Assembly (NCBI GenBank): GCA_033856025.1
Contig: JAWVFQ010000020.1
Location: 62,001-126,000, forward strand
Direction of reading: 5' to 3'
Length of the DNA stretch: 64,000 bases
Source: AC-38 sp033856025
Lineage (GTDB): Bacteria > Actinomycetota > Thermoleophilia > Solirubrobacterales > Solirubrobacteraceae
In this document: one piece after another, positions 7,476 to 15,733 of the stretch
Layout: each line of letters opens with the position of its first letter
Numbering within the stretch: the stretch's first letter is position 1
Made by a program: the position numbers and the translations under genes
Notes under the pieces: generated by a model
Told to the model about the DNA's origin: nothing
What the model saw: the letters and a program-made list of their open reading frames with translations, nothing else
The model's database searches: none

Positions 7476-8444
7476 TCAGCTCACGGCCCGGACCGTCGCG
7501 CTGGCGGAGCGGCACCCGGGCGCCGTCACCGTAGCGCGCTGTCTACCGGCGCGGCGCAGGCGGGCGTAGAGCGCGCGCTTCCCGTCGGGTCCGGCGGTCC
7601 AGTTGCGTCCGTGGAAGCGCACGACGGCGTGGGCCACGCAGTCCCGGTCTCCGGTCAGGCGCAGCCGGAAGCGCGTGCGCCGGTTCACCTTGACCCGGCG
7701 CGGCGCGATGGTCAGGTGCAGGCGCGGCCGGGCCGTGCGGGGCGCCGGCCCGGCCGCGGGGCTGCACGGGGTGGTCGAGGTCGCGGACACGGTCTCGCCG
7801 GAGTCGAACGTGACGGTCGCCCGCGACGTCCACACCCGCGTGGCCGGGCAGTCGGGAGGCGTGCGGAAGACGGATCGGCCGCCGACCGAGCGCTGCGGCA
7901 GGAGGAAGTCGATGTCGCGCGGGGTGGTGTGACCGTCGGGCGGGCCGCCGGGCGACGCGGGCGGGTGGAGCGTCAGCGTCCCGGGGCCGATCTTCGCGTG
8001 GTCCTTGGCCACGACGCGGTCGGTGCCCGGCGGCGTGAACACCTCGATGAACTCGCCGTGGCCCTGGAAGATGTGCGCGTCGGTAGACAGCGGGTCGAGC
8101 GGCGGGCCGAAGCCGGTGACCGCGGTCAGGCTCCCGCCGCCGACGCGGGTGGAGGCGGGGCACGCGGCCGTGCCCATACGGTCGAAGTCGTCCTCGGTCG
8201 CCGGGCACGCGGGGACGACGGTGCCGTCGATCACGGTCCCGGACGGCAGCTCGTAGAGGACGGTCCGCAGCAGCGGCGGCTTGCCGTTGCGGTCGGGGAT
8301 CGTGAGGCGCAGGCGCGCCCCCGTGGGCGACGCGGGCGTCTGGGTCAGCAGGTCCAGCTGGAAACGCAGCCCGGCGGCGCCCGGCGCGCTCGCGGGCGCG
8401 ACCAGGGCGGCGAGGACGATCGACGCGGTCACCGCGCGCCGCAT
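7476..8444 (-). CDS. Secreted beta-rich protein in the MlaE operon
   Basis: 322 residues with a clear signal peptide (MRRAVTASIVLAALVAPASA, predicted cleavage near residue 20-24), then roughly 210 residues of a Cys-containing beta-rich domain (VVPACPATEDD, ACPASTRVG and HIFQGHGEF are recognisable segments). The C-terminal ~85 residues look like an Ig-like sandwich rich in Arg (RRVKVNRRTRFRLRLTG). The ATG has GGGAGG about nine bases upstream. The gene overlaps the end of the preceding helical gene by 16 bases, so it belongs to the two-permease operon. It may be the extracytoplasmic partner of these permeases, in the place where MCE proteins sit in ordinary systems, but it has no MCE motif. Function unknown. 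Confidence 0.7.
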   Translation of the reverse strand: MRRAVTASIVLAALVAPASAPGAAGLRFQLDLLTQTPASPTGARLRLTIPDRNGKPPLLRTVLYELPSGTVIDGTVVPACPATEDDFDRMGTAACPASTRVGGGSLTAVTGFGPPLDPLSTDAHIFQGHGEFIEVFTPPGTDRVVAKDHAKIGPGTLTLHPPASPGGPPDGHTTPRDIDFLLPQRSVGGRSVFRTPPDCPATRVWTSRATVTFDSGETVSATSTTPCSPAAGPAPRTARPRLHLTIAPRRVKVNRRTRFRLRLTGDRDCVAHAVVRFHGRNWTAGPDGKRALYARLRRAGRQRATVTAPGCRSASATVRAVS

Positions 8445-8887
8445 AAGGGGCAGCCTCCCGAGAGCTTGACCTGCCACCAGCCGGCCAGCATCCCCAGCAG
8501 CCCCACCCGCGGGCGCACCTCGTAGGCGCCGCACCCGGGCTCGCCGAGCTGCTCGCGGGTCACGCGCTCCCAGCGGTGGGCGGCGGGGTCGGCGCGCATC
8601 GCCTCGACATGACGGCGCGCCGCGGCCTGGGACTCGGCCCGAGCGGCTTCGCGGGCGCCCCCGGCGCGCACCTTCTCCACCAGCCCATCGCGAATCCGCT
8701 CCAACTCGCCCAGCGAGGGCAGCCACGGGCCGCTCCGCGCGACTCCGGTGACGAACTCCGGCGACACCGCGACCAGGCGCGCCTCCAAGCGGGCGATCTG
8801 GCCACGCAGCGCCCGCCGCGCCGCGAGATTCTCCTCGGTGACGAGGGGCAGCGCCGGCCTGAAGCGGGTCTCTTCGAGCACGCGCAC
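8429..8887 (-). CDS. Helical accessory protein sharing a domain with the divergent GntR regulator
   Basis: 152 residues starting at a GTG three bases after the permease stop. The middle is helical (RRALRGQIARLEARLV, then ELERIRDGLVEKV). The same two blocks occur in the C-terminal half of the GntR regulator at 10581 (RRALRAEIAEMEHELV, then ELREVRDGLAERL), so the two proteins share a domain. The C-terminus adds WWQVKLSGGCPLCG, with a CPLC pair that could bind metal or form a disulfide. No signal peptide is seen. It is probably cytoplasmic and may report the transporter state to the regulator, but that is inference. I know no named family for it. Confidence 0.7.
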   Translation of the reverse strand: MRVLEETRFRPALPLVTEENLAARRALRGQIARLEARLVAVSPEFVTGVARSGPWLPSLGELERIRDGLVEKVRAGGAREAARAESQAAARRHVEAMRADPAAHRWERVTREQLGEPGCGAYEVRPRVGLLGMLAGWWQVKLSGGCPLCGAR

Positions 8888-8889
8888 GG

Positions 8890-9687
8890 TCAGCCTCCGA
8901 TCGGGGCTCGCGGGTTGGCACCCCAGAAGATCTGGGTCCCGAGCATCCCGATCAGGTGGACGAGGACGAGGTTGACCACCATCGACTTCGCGGTCGCCGT
9001 CCCCACCCCGACCGGCCCGCCGCCGGCGTTGTAGCCGTAGTAGCAGCCGACCAGCACGATGGCGGTGGCCATGGCCATGCCCTTGATCACGCTGAACAGC
9101 AGGTCGGGCGGGTTCTGGAACATCCAGAAGATCAGGAAGAAGCCGCCCGAGGACACCTCGCCGATCTGGACCACCACCGCCAGGTAGGAGGCGAAGAAGC
9201 CGGCCCCCACGGCGATCATGTAGACGAACGGGAGCACGAGCCAGCTGCCGAGCAGGCGCGTCGCGCAGAGGAACGTCAGCGACGGGATGCCCATGACCTC
9301 CAGCGCGTCGATCTCGTCGGAGATGCGCATCGAGCCCAGCTCGGCCACGATCCCGGTGCCCACCTTGGCGGCCATCATGTAGCCGAAGACGTAGGGCACC
9401 AGCTCGCGCAGGTCGCACCAGGCGCTGAACACCCCGGCGTACGCCGGAGTGCCCTGGGAGCGCGTGAAGTAGGCGCCCTCGATGCCGCACTGCAGGCCGA
9501 TGATGAAGACCAGGCCGCAGATGACCAGCGACGAGGAGACGATCAGCACGCCGGCCTGGCGCAGCGTCTCGCCGAAGAAGCGAAAGACGCGTCCGCCGAA
9601 GATGTCGCGCATGACCCGGGCGCAGAAGAGGCTGAGGTCGCCGGCGCTCTCCAGCCAGCCGACCGGGGCCGCGATCGCGCCCCTCAT
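8890..9687 (-). CDS. MlaE/YrbE-family lipid ABC permease (second)
   Basis: 265-residue polytopic membrane protein of the MlaE (DUF140) permease family, which in Mla and Mce systems moves phospholipids, sterols or other lipids. The conserved core is VAELGSMRISDEIDALEVMGI near residues 115-135, with ATRLLGSW following and five or so hydrophobic spans. Its ATG overlaps the stop of the first permease gene (ATGA). The order of two MlaE genes in tandem equals YrbEA-YrbEB of actinobacterial mce operons. No MCE-domain protein and no ATPase gene follows; instead come the helical gene, the secreted protein and the small membrane protein. Confidence 0.92.
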   Translation of the reverse strand: MRGAIAAPVGWLESAGDLSLFCARVMRDIFGGRVFRFFGETLRQAGVLIVSSSLVICGLVFIIGLQCGIEGAYFTRSQGTPAYAGVFSAWCDLRELVPYVFGYMMAAKVGTGIVAELGSMRISDEIDALEVMGIPSLTFLCATRLLGSWLVLPFVYMIAVGAGFFASYLAVVVQIGEVSSGGFFLIFWMFQNPPDLLFSVIKGMAMATAIVLVGCYYGYNAGGGPVGVGTATAKSMVVNLVLVHLIGMLGTQIFWGANPRAPIGG

Positions 9688-10490
9688 CGGATCACCGTGA
9701 TCTCGGGGTGGGTGGCCAGCAGGGTCTGGGTGAACACGTAGTTGAACGCGAACACCCCCAGGAACGCGATGACCACGGCCTGGTTGACCGCGCGTCCCAC
9801 GCCCTCGGCGCCGCCCGATGCGGTCATTCCCTTGTAGCAGCACACGATCGCGATGATCGCCCCGAACAGCGTGGTCTTCAGGACCGACCCCCACAGGTCC
9901 GTCGTGGAGGCGTTGGTGAAGAACGTCGCCCAAAACGGCCCCAACGGCGCCCCGTTGACCAGCGTGGCCAGGATCCCCCCGAAGATCCCGAAGAGCAGCG
10001 CGTAGATGTCAAACAGCCCCGTGACCAGCATCAGCGCCAGGAACCGCGGGACGACGAGGTTCTTGACCGGATCCACGCCCAGCACCTGCAGCGCGTCGAG
10101 CTCCTCACGGATCTTGCGCGCGCCCAGGTCCGCCGTGATCGCCGTACCCGCCACCCCCGCCAACACGATCGCGTCCACGAACGGCGCGAACTCGCGGATG
10201 GAGGCCAGCACGAAGAAACCACCCAGGCGATCCAGCGCCCCGAACAACACCAGGAAGTTGGCCGCCTGCAGACCCGGCGCGCCATAACCGAACGCCACCG
10301 TGGAGACCAGCAGCGGGAACCAACACAGCTTCAACGCGAACAGGAACTGACTCACGAACTCCCCGCCGTAGGGATACGGCGGGCGCAGGGCAGACACGAT
10401 CGTCTTCCCCGTCAAGATCATCATGTCCCCGACCTCCTCGAGGAGGTTCTTCGTGGGGAGGAAGGCTCTGTCGGCGACGGCTCGGATCAT
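9684..10490 (-). CDS. MlaE/YrbE-family lipid ABC permease (first)
   Basis: First gene of the minus-strand operon, 268 residues from ATG 10490. It begins MIRAVADRAFLP and has the MlaE family core TADLGARKIREELDALQVLGV in the middle with five to six hydrophobic segments. It should pair with the second permease to form the membrane part of a lipid importer or exporter. A frame extension upstream to 10547 exists but would run through the promoter region, so I use 10490. The divergent GntR regulator (10581) shares the 90-base control region. YtrA-type GntR proteins usually control ABC transporter genes, which fits. Confidence 0.92.
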   Translation of the reverse strand: MIRAVADRAFLPTKNLLEEVGDMMILTGKTIVSALRPPYPYGGEFVSQFLFALKLCWFPLLVSTVAFGYGAPGLQAANFLVLFGALDRLGGFFVLASIREFAPFVDAIVLAGVAGTAITADLGARKIREELDALQVLGVDPVKNLVVPRFLALMLVTGLFDIYALLFGIFGGILATLVNGAPLGPFWATFFTNASTTDLWGSVLKTTLFGAIIAIVCCYKGMTASGGAEGVGRAVNQAVVIAFLGVFAFNYVFTQTLLATHPEITVIR

Positions 10491-10505
10491 CTGGTCTGCT
10501 GGTGA

Positions 10506-10570
10506 GCTAGCACAGAGATCTCTATCACCCCGGCGTGTGTCTGTCAAACATCACTGTACTGTGCTAGCCT
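10506..10570. promoter_or_regulatory. Divergent control region with 10-bp inverted repeat
   Basis: GCTAGCACAG (10506-10515) and CTGTGCTAGC (10559-10568) are exact reverse complements, one before each divergent gene. On the plus strand CTGTCA (10541-10546) and TAGCCT (10565-10570), 18 bases apart, make a good promoter for the GntR gene. On the minus strand the matching TAGCTC box faces the permease. The repeat may be twin GntR operators that overlap both -10 regions, giving coordinate repression; autoregulation is inferred. Confidence 0.6.
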
Positions 10571-10580
10571 CTTGGCACTC

Positions 10581-11354
10581 ATGACGCTGTCCGAGATCCA
10601 GATCGACCGCGACAGCGACGTCCCGCTGGGGACGCAGCTGGCCTGGCGCCTGCGCGCGCTGATCGCGACGGGGCGGCTGGCGCCCGGCGAGCGGGTGCCC
10701 GGCGTGCGCGAGCTGGCCGAGGGCGCCGGCGTGAACGTCAACACCGTCCGCGCGGTCTACGCGCGGCTGGAGGAGCAGGGGCTCCTGCGCTCCGAGCACG
10801 GCCGCGGCACCTTCGTCGCGCCCGGCGCCGCCGAGTCGGCCGACCTGGCCCGCGTCGCCTCCGACGCGGCCGCCGCCGCCCGCGAGGCGGGCCTGGACCC
10901 CCGCGACCTCGCCACGGCCCTGTACTCAGGCGCCGACCTCACGCCCCCGAGCCGTCCCGCCGGAGAGACCCCCGCCGAGCCGGCCGGCCCCGACCGGGCC
11001 GCTCCCGGGACCGGGGCCGCTTCGCCGGAGCTCGACGACCGCGAGGTCCGCCGGGCTCTGCGCGCGGAGATCGCCGAGATGGAGCACGAGCTGGTCGGGC
11101 TGGAGAAGGGCGCGGAGCTTCCCGAGCGGCCGCGACCGGCGGCCGGGCGCATCCTGTCCGCGGCCGAGCTGCGCGAGGTGCGCGACGGGCTGGCCGAGCG
11201 GCTGGCCGCGCTGCGCGACGAGCGCGCCGAGGCGCGGCGGCAGGTGTACGCGGAGCGCGCCGCGGCCCTCTCCCCCACGCCGCCCGCCGGCACGTGGCGT
11301 CATGCCGGGGTTTGGACCGGCAAGGCCCGGCCCGGCGTCGTCTGGTCCCGCTGA
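10581..11354 (+). CDS. GntR-family (YtrA-like) regulator with C-terminal helical module
   Basis: 257 residues. The N-terminal ~75 hold a winged helix-turn-helix of the YtrA type: DVPLGTQLAWRLRALI, then PGVRELAEGAGVNVNTVRAVY and GRGTFV. YtrA members normally have only a short dimerisation tail, but here about 180 more residues follow. They include an Ala/Pro-rich linker and the helical block (RRALRAEIAEMEHELV, ELREVRDGLAERL) shared with the operon protein at 8429-8887, and the protein ends in GVWTGKARPGVVWSR. The ATG lies 10 bases after a TAGCCT box; an in-frame TTG at 10572 is the alternative. It likely represses the divergent permease operon and itself. Confidence 0.85.
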   Translation: MTLSEIQIDRDSDVPLGTQLAWRLRALIATGRLAPGERVPGVRELAEGAGVNVNTVRAVYARLEEQGLLRSEHGRGTFVAPGAAESADLARVASDAAAAAREAGLDPRDLATALYSGADLTPPSRPAGETPAEPAGPDRAAPGTGAASPELDDREVRRALRAEIAEMEHELVGLEKGAELPERPRPAAGRILSAAELREVRDGLAERLAALRDERAEARRQVYAERAAALSPTPPAGTWRHAGVWTGKARPGVVWSR

Positions 11355-11384
11355 CGGGCTCTCGCCGGGCCTGGCGGCGTCCTG

Positions 11385-13721
11385 TCAGACCTCGGCTTCG
11401 AGCTCGCCGTGGCCGTCGCCGCGCGGCGAGAGGCGGACGGGTGAGCCGGAGAGGGCGCGCAGGCGCACGTCGCGCCAGGACAGGCCCTCCTTGACCAGCG
11501 CGGGCATCCCCATCGCCACGGCCGTGGCGATCTCAACCGCCTGCAGGATGATCCCGTAGCCCAGCGCGTTCGCCGACGACACCCCGTACGCCCCCGTCAG
11601 GACGGCCACGCACGCGGCCTGGAACACCCCGAGGTTCGACGGCGTGGCCGGAAGGACCGCGGTCACGTTGACCGCGAACAGGACGGCCGCGGCGGCGCCG
11701 AGGCCGGCCTGGTGCTCGAGACCGAGCGCGACCAGCAGGACGTAGCAGGACAGCCACTGCACCGCCCACGCCGCCAGCTGCCCGACCGTGGCCAGCGCGC
11801 CCTGGCGGGGACGGCGGAAGACGACGAGCCCGCGGCGAACCTGGTGCAGCGCGCCGCGCGCCTGGCGCAGCCACGCCTCCACCCGGCGGAACCGCGACGG
11901 CTTGCCCGAGCGCAGCAGCGCCGGCGCCAGCAGGACGCCGGCCAGGATGGCCACCGGCGCGACGGCGAACGCGAGCAGCGCTCCCTCGTGGCCCTGGAAC
12001 AGCCCGACCGTGGCGAACATGACCGACCCCAGGACGACCAGGGCCACGATGTTCAGCAGCGTCTGGGACACGAGCGTCCCCAGCACCACGGGCAGGTACT
12101 CGCGGGCGCGGCCCAGCCGGCGCGACACGATCAGCGCGCGCGACGGCTCGCCCAGGCGGGCGGGCAGCGTCGCCGACATGAGGACGCCGATGAAGGTCCC
12201 CTGCATGGCGTCGCGCCGCTTCACGCGCACCTCGGGCAGCGCGGCGCGCAGGATCTGGTGCCAGCTCAGCGCGCGCAGGACCATCGACGAGCACATCAGG
12301 CCGAGCCCCACCAGCACCCAGGTGGGGCTGGAGGACAGCAGCGTGCGCCCGATGTTGTGCAGGCCGATGCGCTGGAGCGCCAGGGCGCCGAGGCCGAACG
12401 CCAGCACCGCCGCGACGAAGAGCGCCAGGCGACGGGCCACCGCGAGCCGTCCGCGCCCGCCCCGGGGGAGCGCGCCCGACGGATCGGGATCCGGCTCCAG
12501 CGTGGGCAGCCGCCGCGCCTTGACGCGGGGCTCGCCGTCGGCGGGCGCCAGGCCGGCGGCCACCGCGACACGGCGGGCCGGCGTCGCGGGTGCGGGCGCC
12601 GAAGCCGCCGCGTCGTAGACGTCGAGCACCTCGGCGGCCACGCGCGGCCAGGCGAAGCGCCCGGCGCCGGCGAACGCCGCGGCGCTCATCCGCTCGCGCC
12701 GCTCCGGCTCCAGCCACAGGTCGCGCAGCGCCTCGGCCAGCGCCGTCGCGTCGCCACGCGGCACCAGCACGCCGTCCACCCCGTCGCTCACCACGTCGCG
12801 ATAGCCGGCGATGTCCGACGCGACGACGGGCGTCCCGGCGGCGAACGCCTCCGTCAGGACCATCCCGAAGCTCTCGCCGCCCAGCGAGGGGGCGCACAGG
12901 ATGTCCGCCGACTCCAGCGCCTCGCGCTTGCGCTCGTCGGAGACCTTGCCCAGCACCTCCACCCCGCGCGCGTCGACCAGCAGCGAGGCCACCTCGTCCT
13001 CGGTCGCCCCCACGATCTGCAGCGTCGCGGGGACGTGGTCGCGCAGCGCCTCGAAGGCGCGCAGCAGGACCGGCAGGCCCTTGCGCTCCACGGCCTGCCC
13101 GACAAAGACGATCCGCAGGCGGTCGGTCGCCGCGGCGACCGGGCGCGCGTCGGGCACGGCGACGCCGTTGGGGATCACGCGGTAGCGCCCGCCGAAGAAG
13201 CGCTGCCCGGTCCAGGCCGCGGCCTCGGACACCGCGATCCGGGCGCTCAGCATGTTCAACCGCCGGCGGGCGCCGAGCAGGTTCGCCACGCCGTTGGTGA
13301 GGACGTTGTCGGAGTAGCAGTGGAACGTCCCCACGACCGGCGGGCGAGTCGAGGCCAGCAGGTCCCACCCCACCACCGGCGCCACCGGCTCGTGCACATG
13401 GACGACGTCGTAGCCGCCGGTGCGCAGCTCCCGGCGCATGGTGGTGACGGCGTGCGGCGTCATCGCCAGGTTGGACACCGCGCCGTTGGCCGGGAACCCG
13501 AAGGTGCGCCCGAGCGGGACGAGGTGGTCCGGGAGCGGCCGGCGCTGGGGCTCGGCGCCCCGGTGCAGCAGCGCGGCCAGCCGGTCGGGCGGGTCGAGCG
13601 GGGCCAGGATCCGCACGTCGTGCCCGCTCGCCATGAACTCGTCCGCCAGCGCCTCGATGTGGCGCATGACGCCACCCGGATAGGTCCAGGAGTACGGAGA
13701 TACGAGAGCGATCTTGCTCAT
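11385..13721 (-). CDS. GT4 glycosyltransferase (PimA-like) fused to flippase-like membrane domain
   Basis: 778 residues. Positions 1-390 form a GT-B family 4 glycosyltransferase: SPYSWTYPGGVMRHIEAL at the N-terminus and VHVHEPVAPVVGW resemble PimA, the GDP-mannose:phosphatidylinositol mannosyltransferase, and GESFGMVLTE gives the EX7E motif. After an Arg-rich linker comes a polytopic domain of about seven or more spans (430-760) of the lysylphosphatidylglycerol synthase TM / UPF0104 type (SATLPARLGEPSRAL, LPATPSNLGVFQAA). Such domains are tied to lipid flipping. One chain may therefore build and translocate a glycolipid. The ATG overlaps the stop of the upstream membrane gene. The donor and acceptor are inferred only. 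Confidence 0.85.
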   Translation of the reverse strand: MSKIALVSPYSWTYPGGVMRHIEALADEFMASGHDVRILAPLDPPDRLAALLHRGAEPQRRPLPDHLVPLGRTFGFPANGAVSNLAMTPHAVTTMRRELRTGGYDVVHVHEPVAPVVGWDLLASTRPPVVGTFHCYSDNVLTNGVANLLGARRRLNMLSARIAVSEAAAWTGQRFFGGRYRVIPNGVAVPDARPVAAATDRLRIVFVGQAVERKGLPVLLRAFEALRDHVPATLQIVGATEDEVASLLVDARGVEVLGKVSDERKREALESADILCAPSLGGESFGMVLTEAFAAGTPVVASDIAGYRDVVSDGVDGVLVPRGDATALAEALRDLWLEPERRERMSAAAFAGAGRFAWPRVAAEVLDVYDAAASAPAPATPARRVAVAAGLAPADGEPRVKARRLPTLEPDPDPSGALPRGGRGRLAVARRLALFVAAVLAFGLGALALQRIGLHNIGRTLLSSSPTWVLVGLGLMCSSMVLRALSWHQILRAALPEVRVKRRDAMQGTFIGVLMSATLPARLGEPSRALIVSRRLGRAREYLPVVLGTLVSQTLLNIVALVVLGSVMFATVGLFQGHEGALLAFAVAPVAILAGVLLAPALLRSGKPSRFRRVEAWLRQARGALHQVRRGLVVFRRPRQGALATVGQLAAWAVQWLSCYVLLVALGLEHQAGLGAAAAVLFAVNVTAVLPATPSNLGVFQAACVAVLTGAYGVSSANALGYGIILQAVEIATAVAMGMPALVKEGLSWRDVRLRALSGSPVRLSPRGDGHGELEAEV

Positions 13722-15733
13722 GCGACGCGGGCGGGACGGGGCGATGCGTCCGAGGGCCGGGAACCGGACGCGTCCTCCGAGTGTAGGGCACCCGGGCGCG
13801 TATTCATGAGAGGGCCCCCATGCAGGTAGGCGGTGACCACGCCGAGTACGAAGACCGCCACCACGAACAGCAGTGGGCCCGAGTCGTTGGTCAGCGCGCC
13901 GGCCACTCCCCCGGCCAGCCCGCCGGCCAGCGCGGCGCGCCACGCCGGGCCGGGAAGTCGCGCGTAGAGCCGGTCGCGGTAGGCCAGCGCGAGCCCGGCC
14001 AGGCCCGCCGAGACCGCGAAGACGAACGGCATCTTCCCCCGCAGCAGCGCGTGCCACGCGAACTCGTAGCGGCGCTGGACCGTCTGCCAGAACGACACGT
14101 TCCCGTGCGCCTCCAGGACGTTGCGCGCGAAGTGGCTCTGCGCGCCGGTGAGGAGATCCAGCAGCGCCAGCGCGCCCACGGCGACCACCGGCACCACGAC
14201 GAACACCGCCGCCGCCACCCGCGCGCGCACGTGCCCGGGGACCATGAACAGCGCCGCCACCGCGGCCCCGACGCTGCCGGTGATGACGCCGCCCACGTCG
14301 GCGCCCAGCAGCCCCGACCCGATGGCCAGGGCGAGGGCGAGGCCCGCGATCCCGAACACCGCGGCGATGCGCCGCGACCGCTCGTGTCCGGTGAACAGAG
14401 CCGCGAGACCGGTGAACAGCATGATCGGCAGCGTGGGCTCGAGCTCGTTGCCCACGCCGTAGAAGCGGGCGCCCGCGCGCGGGTTGGGGCCGAGCATGGA
14501 CAGCGTGAGCAGGTCGGACCCGGTGGCCAGGTCGGCCAGGTACACCACGAGCGTGACCACCGCCGGCACGAGCGGCGCGCGCGGCCAGGCGACGAGCCGG
14601 TCGGTCAGCGCGCCCAGGACGAACGCGGGCACCGCCACGAGCAGCGCCTCGCGCAGCGGGCTGGCCGGGTCCACGACGCCCGGGACGAGGACGAGGACCG
14701 GCACCCACAGGAAGGCCAGCGCCCCCACGCGCAGACCGGTCCGGGCGCGCCCGGCCAGCGCGCACGCCGCCAGGAGAAGCGCCCACGCGGCGAGCAGCAC
14801 CTCCAGTGTGCGGATGCGCCGCGGCGCGACGTGGCGGTAGCGGTCGCGCAGACTCAGCAGGTCGGCGGCGGACACGCGCGGGCCCGGCTCGATGCGCGAG
14901 CCCGTGACGTTGCCCGGGACGCGGCGGTGCAGGTGGCGCAGGATGGTGGGCGCCAGGTCGATGCCCGTGACCACACCGTCGCGCTGCGTGGTGTCCGAGG
15001 TCAGGCCGCGCCCGGCGTAGCCGTCGCCCGCGGCGGCGATGGGCAGGAACTGGAGCACGCGCGCGTCGGGCGGCTGCGCCATGACGAGCACGAGCTCGTC
15101 CGGGGCCCGCGCCGCAAGGAACGCGTCCAGCTGCGCCACGCCGGGCACGGTTGCCACCACGAGCCGGTGCCCGCGCAGCAGCGCGCGCGTGCGCGAGACC
15201 AGTGTGCCCGTCGCGCCCAGCGACACGGCGGCGACGCGCCCGCGCCGGTCGGCGGCGGCCGCGGCGTCGGTCGTGCGCGCGCCCGCGACTCCCGCGTACG
15301 CGGCGCCGCCCGGGATGGCCGAGGCGAGGAGGCCCGGGCGCACGGTGGCCGGCGCGTCGTGCGCCCGCCGTGCGGCCGCGTCCCAACCGGCGATGACTCC
15401 GCGCGCGCCGCGCGCGACCAGCCGCAGGTCCCCGGGCAGCGACGGCCCGTAGGCGGTGGGCGACACGCGGATTCCCGACGTGATGTCCAGCAGGGCCTGG
15501 TCGTCGCTGTAGTTGCCCTGCGTCGCCGAGACGAGCCCGATGCCCAGCTGGGGCCGGTGCTCGAGGTCGCGCAATAGGCGCGCCACCCCCGCGTCGTCCC
15601 CCGATCCGGCGGGGACGAAGACGAGCAGGGCGCGGGGCGCGGCCGCCGCCGGGGCGGGCGCGGCGGCGCAGGCCGCCACGGCCAGCACCGCGGTGAGCAG
15701 GAGCCCGATGCGCGATCGCCGCGCGCGTGGCAT
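13718..15733 (-). CDS. Alkaline-phosphatase-like/polytopic membrane protein, paralogue B
   Basis: 671 residues. A signal or anchor helix (LLLTAVLAVAACAAAPAPAA) leads into ~290 extracytoplasmic residues whose end (GVVTGIDLAPTILRHL..VPG) matches the closing motif of alkaline phosphatase superfamily domains, although I cannot find a full metal-binding set. About ten membrane spans follow. Unusual conserved polar motifs sit in them: GARFYGVGNELEP, LLGADVGGVIT and LTNDSGP. The upstream neighbour has the same order and motifs, so this is a tandem duplication. Its start overlaps the neighbour's stop as TGATG, and its stop overlaps the glycosyltransferase start. A role in handling an envelope lipid or polymer is likely but unproven. 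Confidence 0.8.
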   Translation of the reverse strand: MPRARRSRIGLLLTAVLAVAACAAAPAPAAAAPRALLVFVPAGSGDDAGVARLLRDLEHRPQLGIGLVSATQGNYSDDQALLDITSGIRVSPTAYGPSLPGDLRLVARGARGVIAGWDAAARRAHDAPATVRPGLLASAIPGGAAYAGVAGARTTDAAAAADRRGRVAAVSLGATGTLVSRTRALLRGHRLVVATVPGVAQLDAFLAARAPDELVLVMAQPPDARVLQFLPIAAAGDGYAGRGLTSDTTQRDGVVTGIDLAPTILRHLHRRVPGNVTGSRIEPGPRVSAADLLSLRDRYRHVAPRRIRTLEVLLAAWALLLAACALAGRARTGLRVGALAFLWVPVLVLVPGVVDPASPLREALLVAVPAFVLGALTDRLVAWPRAPLVPAVVTLVVYLADLATGSDLLTLSMLGPNPRAGARFYGVGNELEPTLPIMLFTGLAALFTGHERSRRIAAVFGIAGLALALAIGSGLLGADVGGVITGSVGAAVAALFMVPGHVRARVAAAVFVVVPVVAVGALALLDLLTGAQSHFARNVLEAHGNVSFWQTVQRRYEFAWHALLRGKMPFVFAVSAGLAGLALAYRDRLYARLPGPAWRAALAGGLAGGVAGALTNDSGPLLFVVAVFVLGVVTAYLHGGPLMNTRPGALHSEDASGSRPSDASPRPARVA

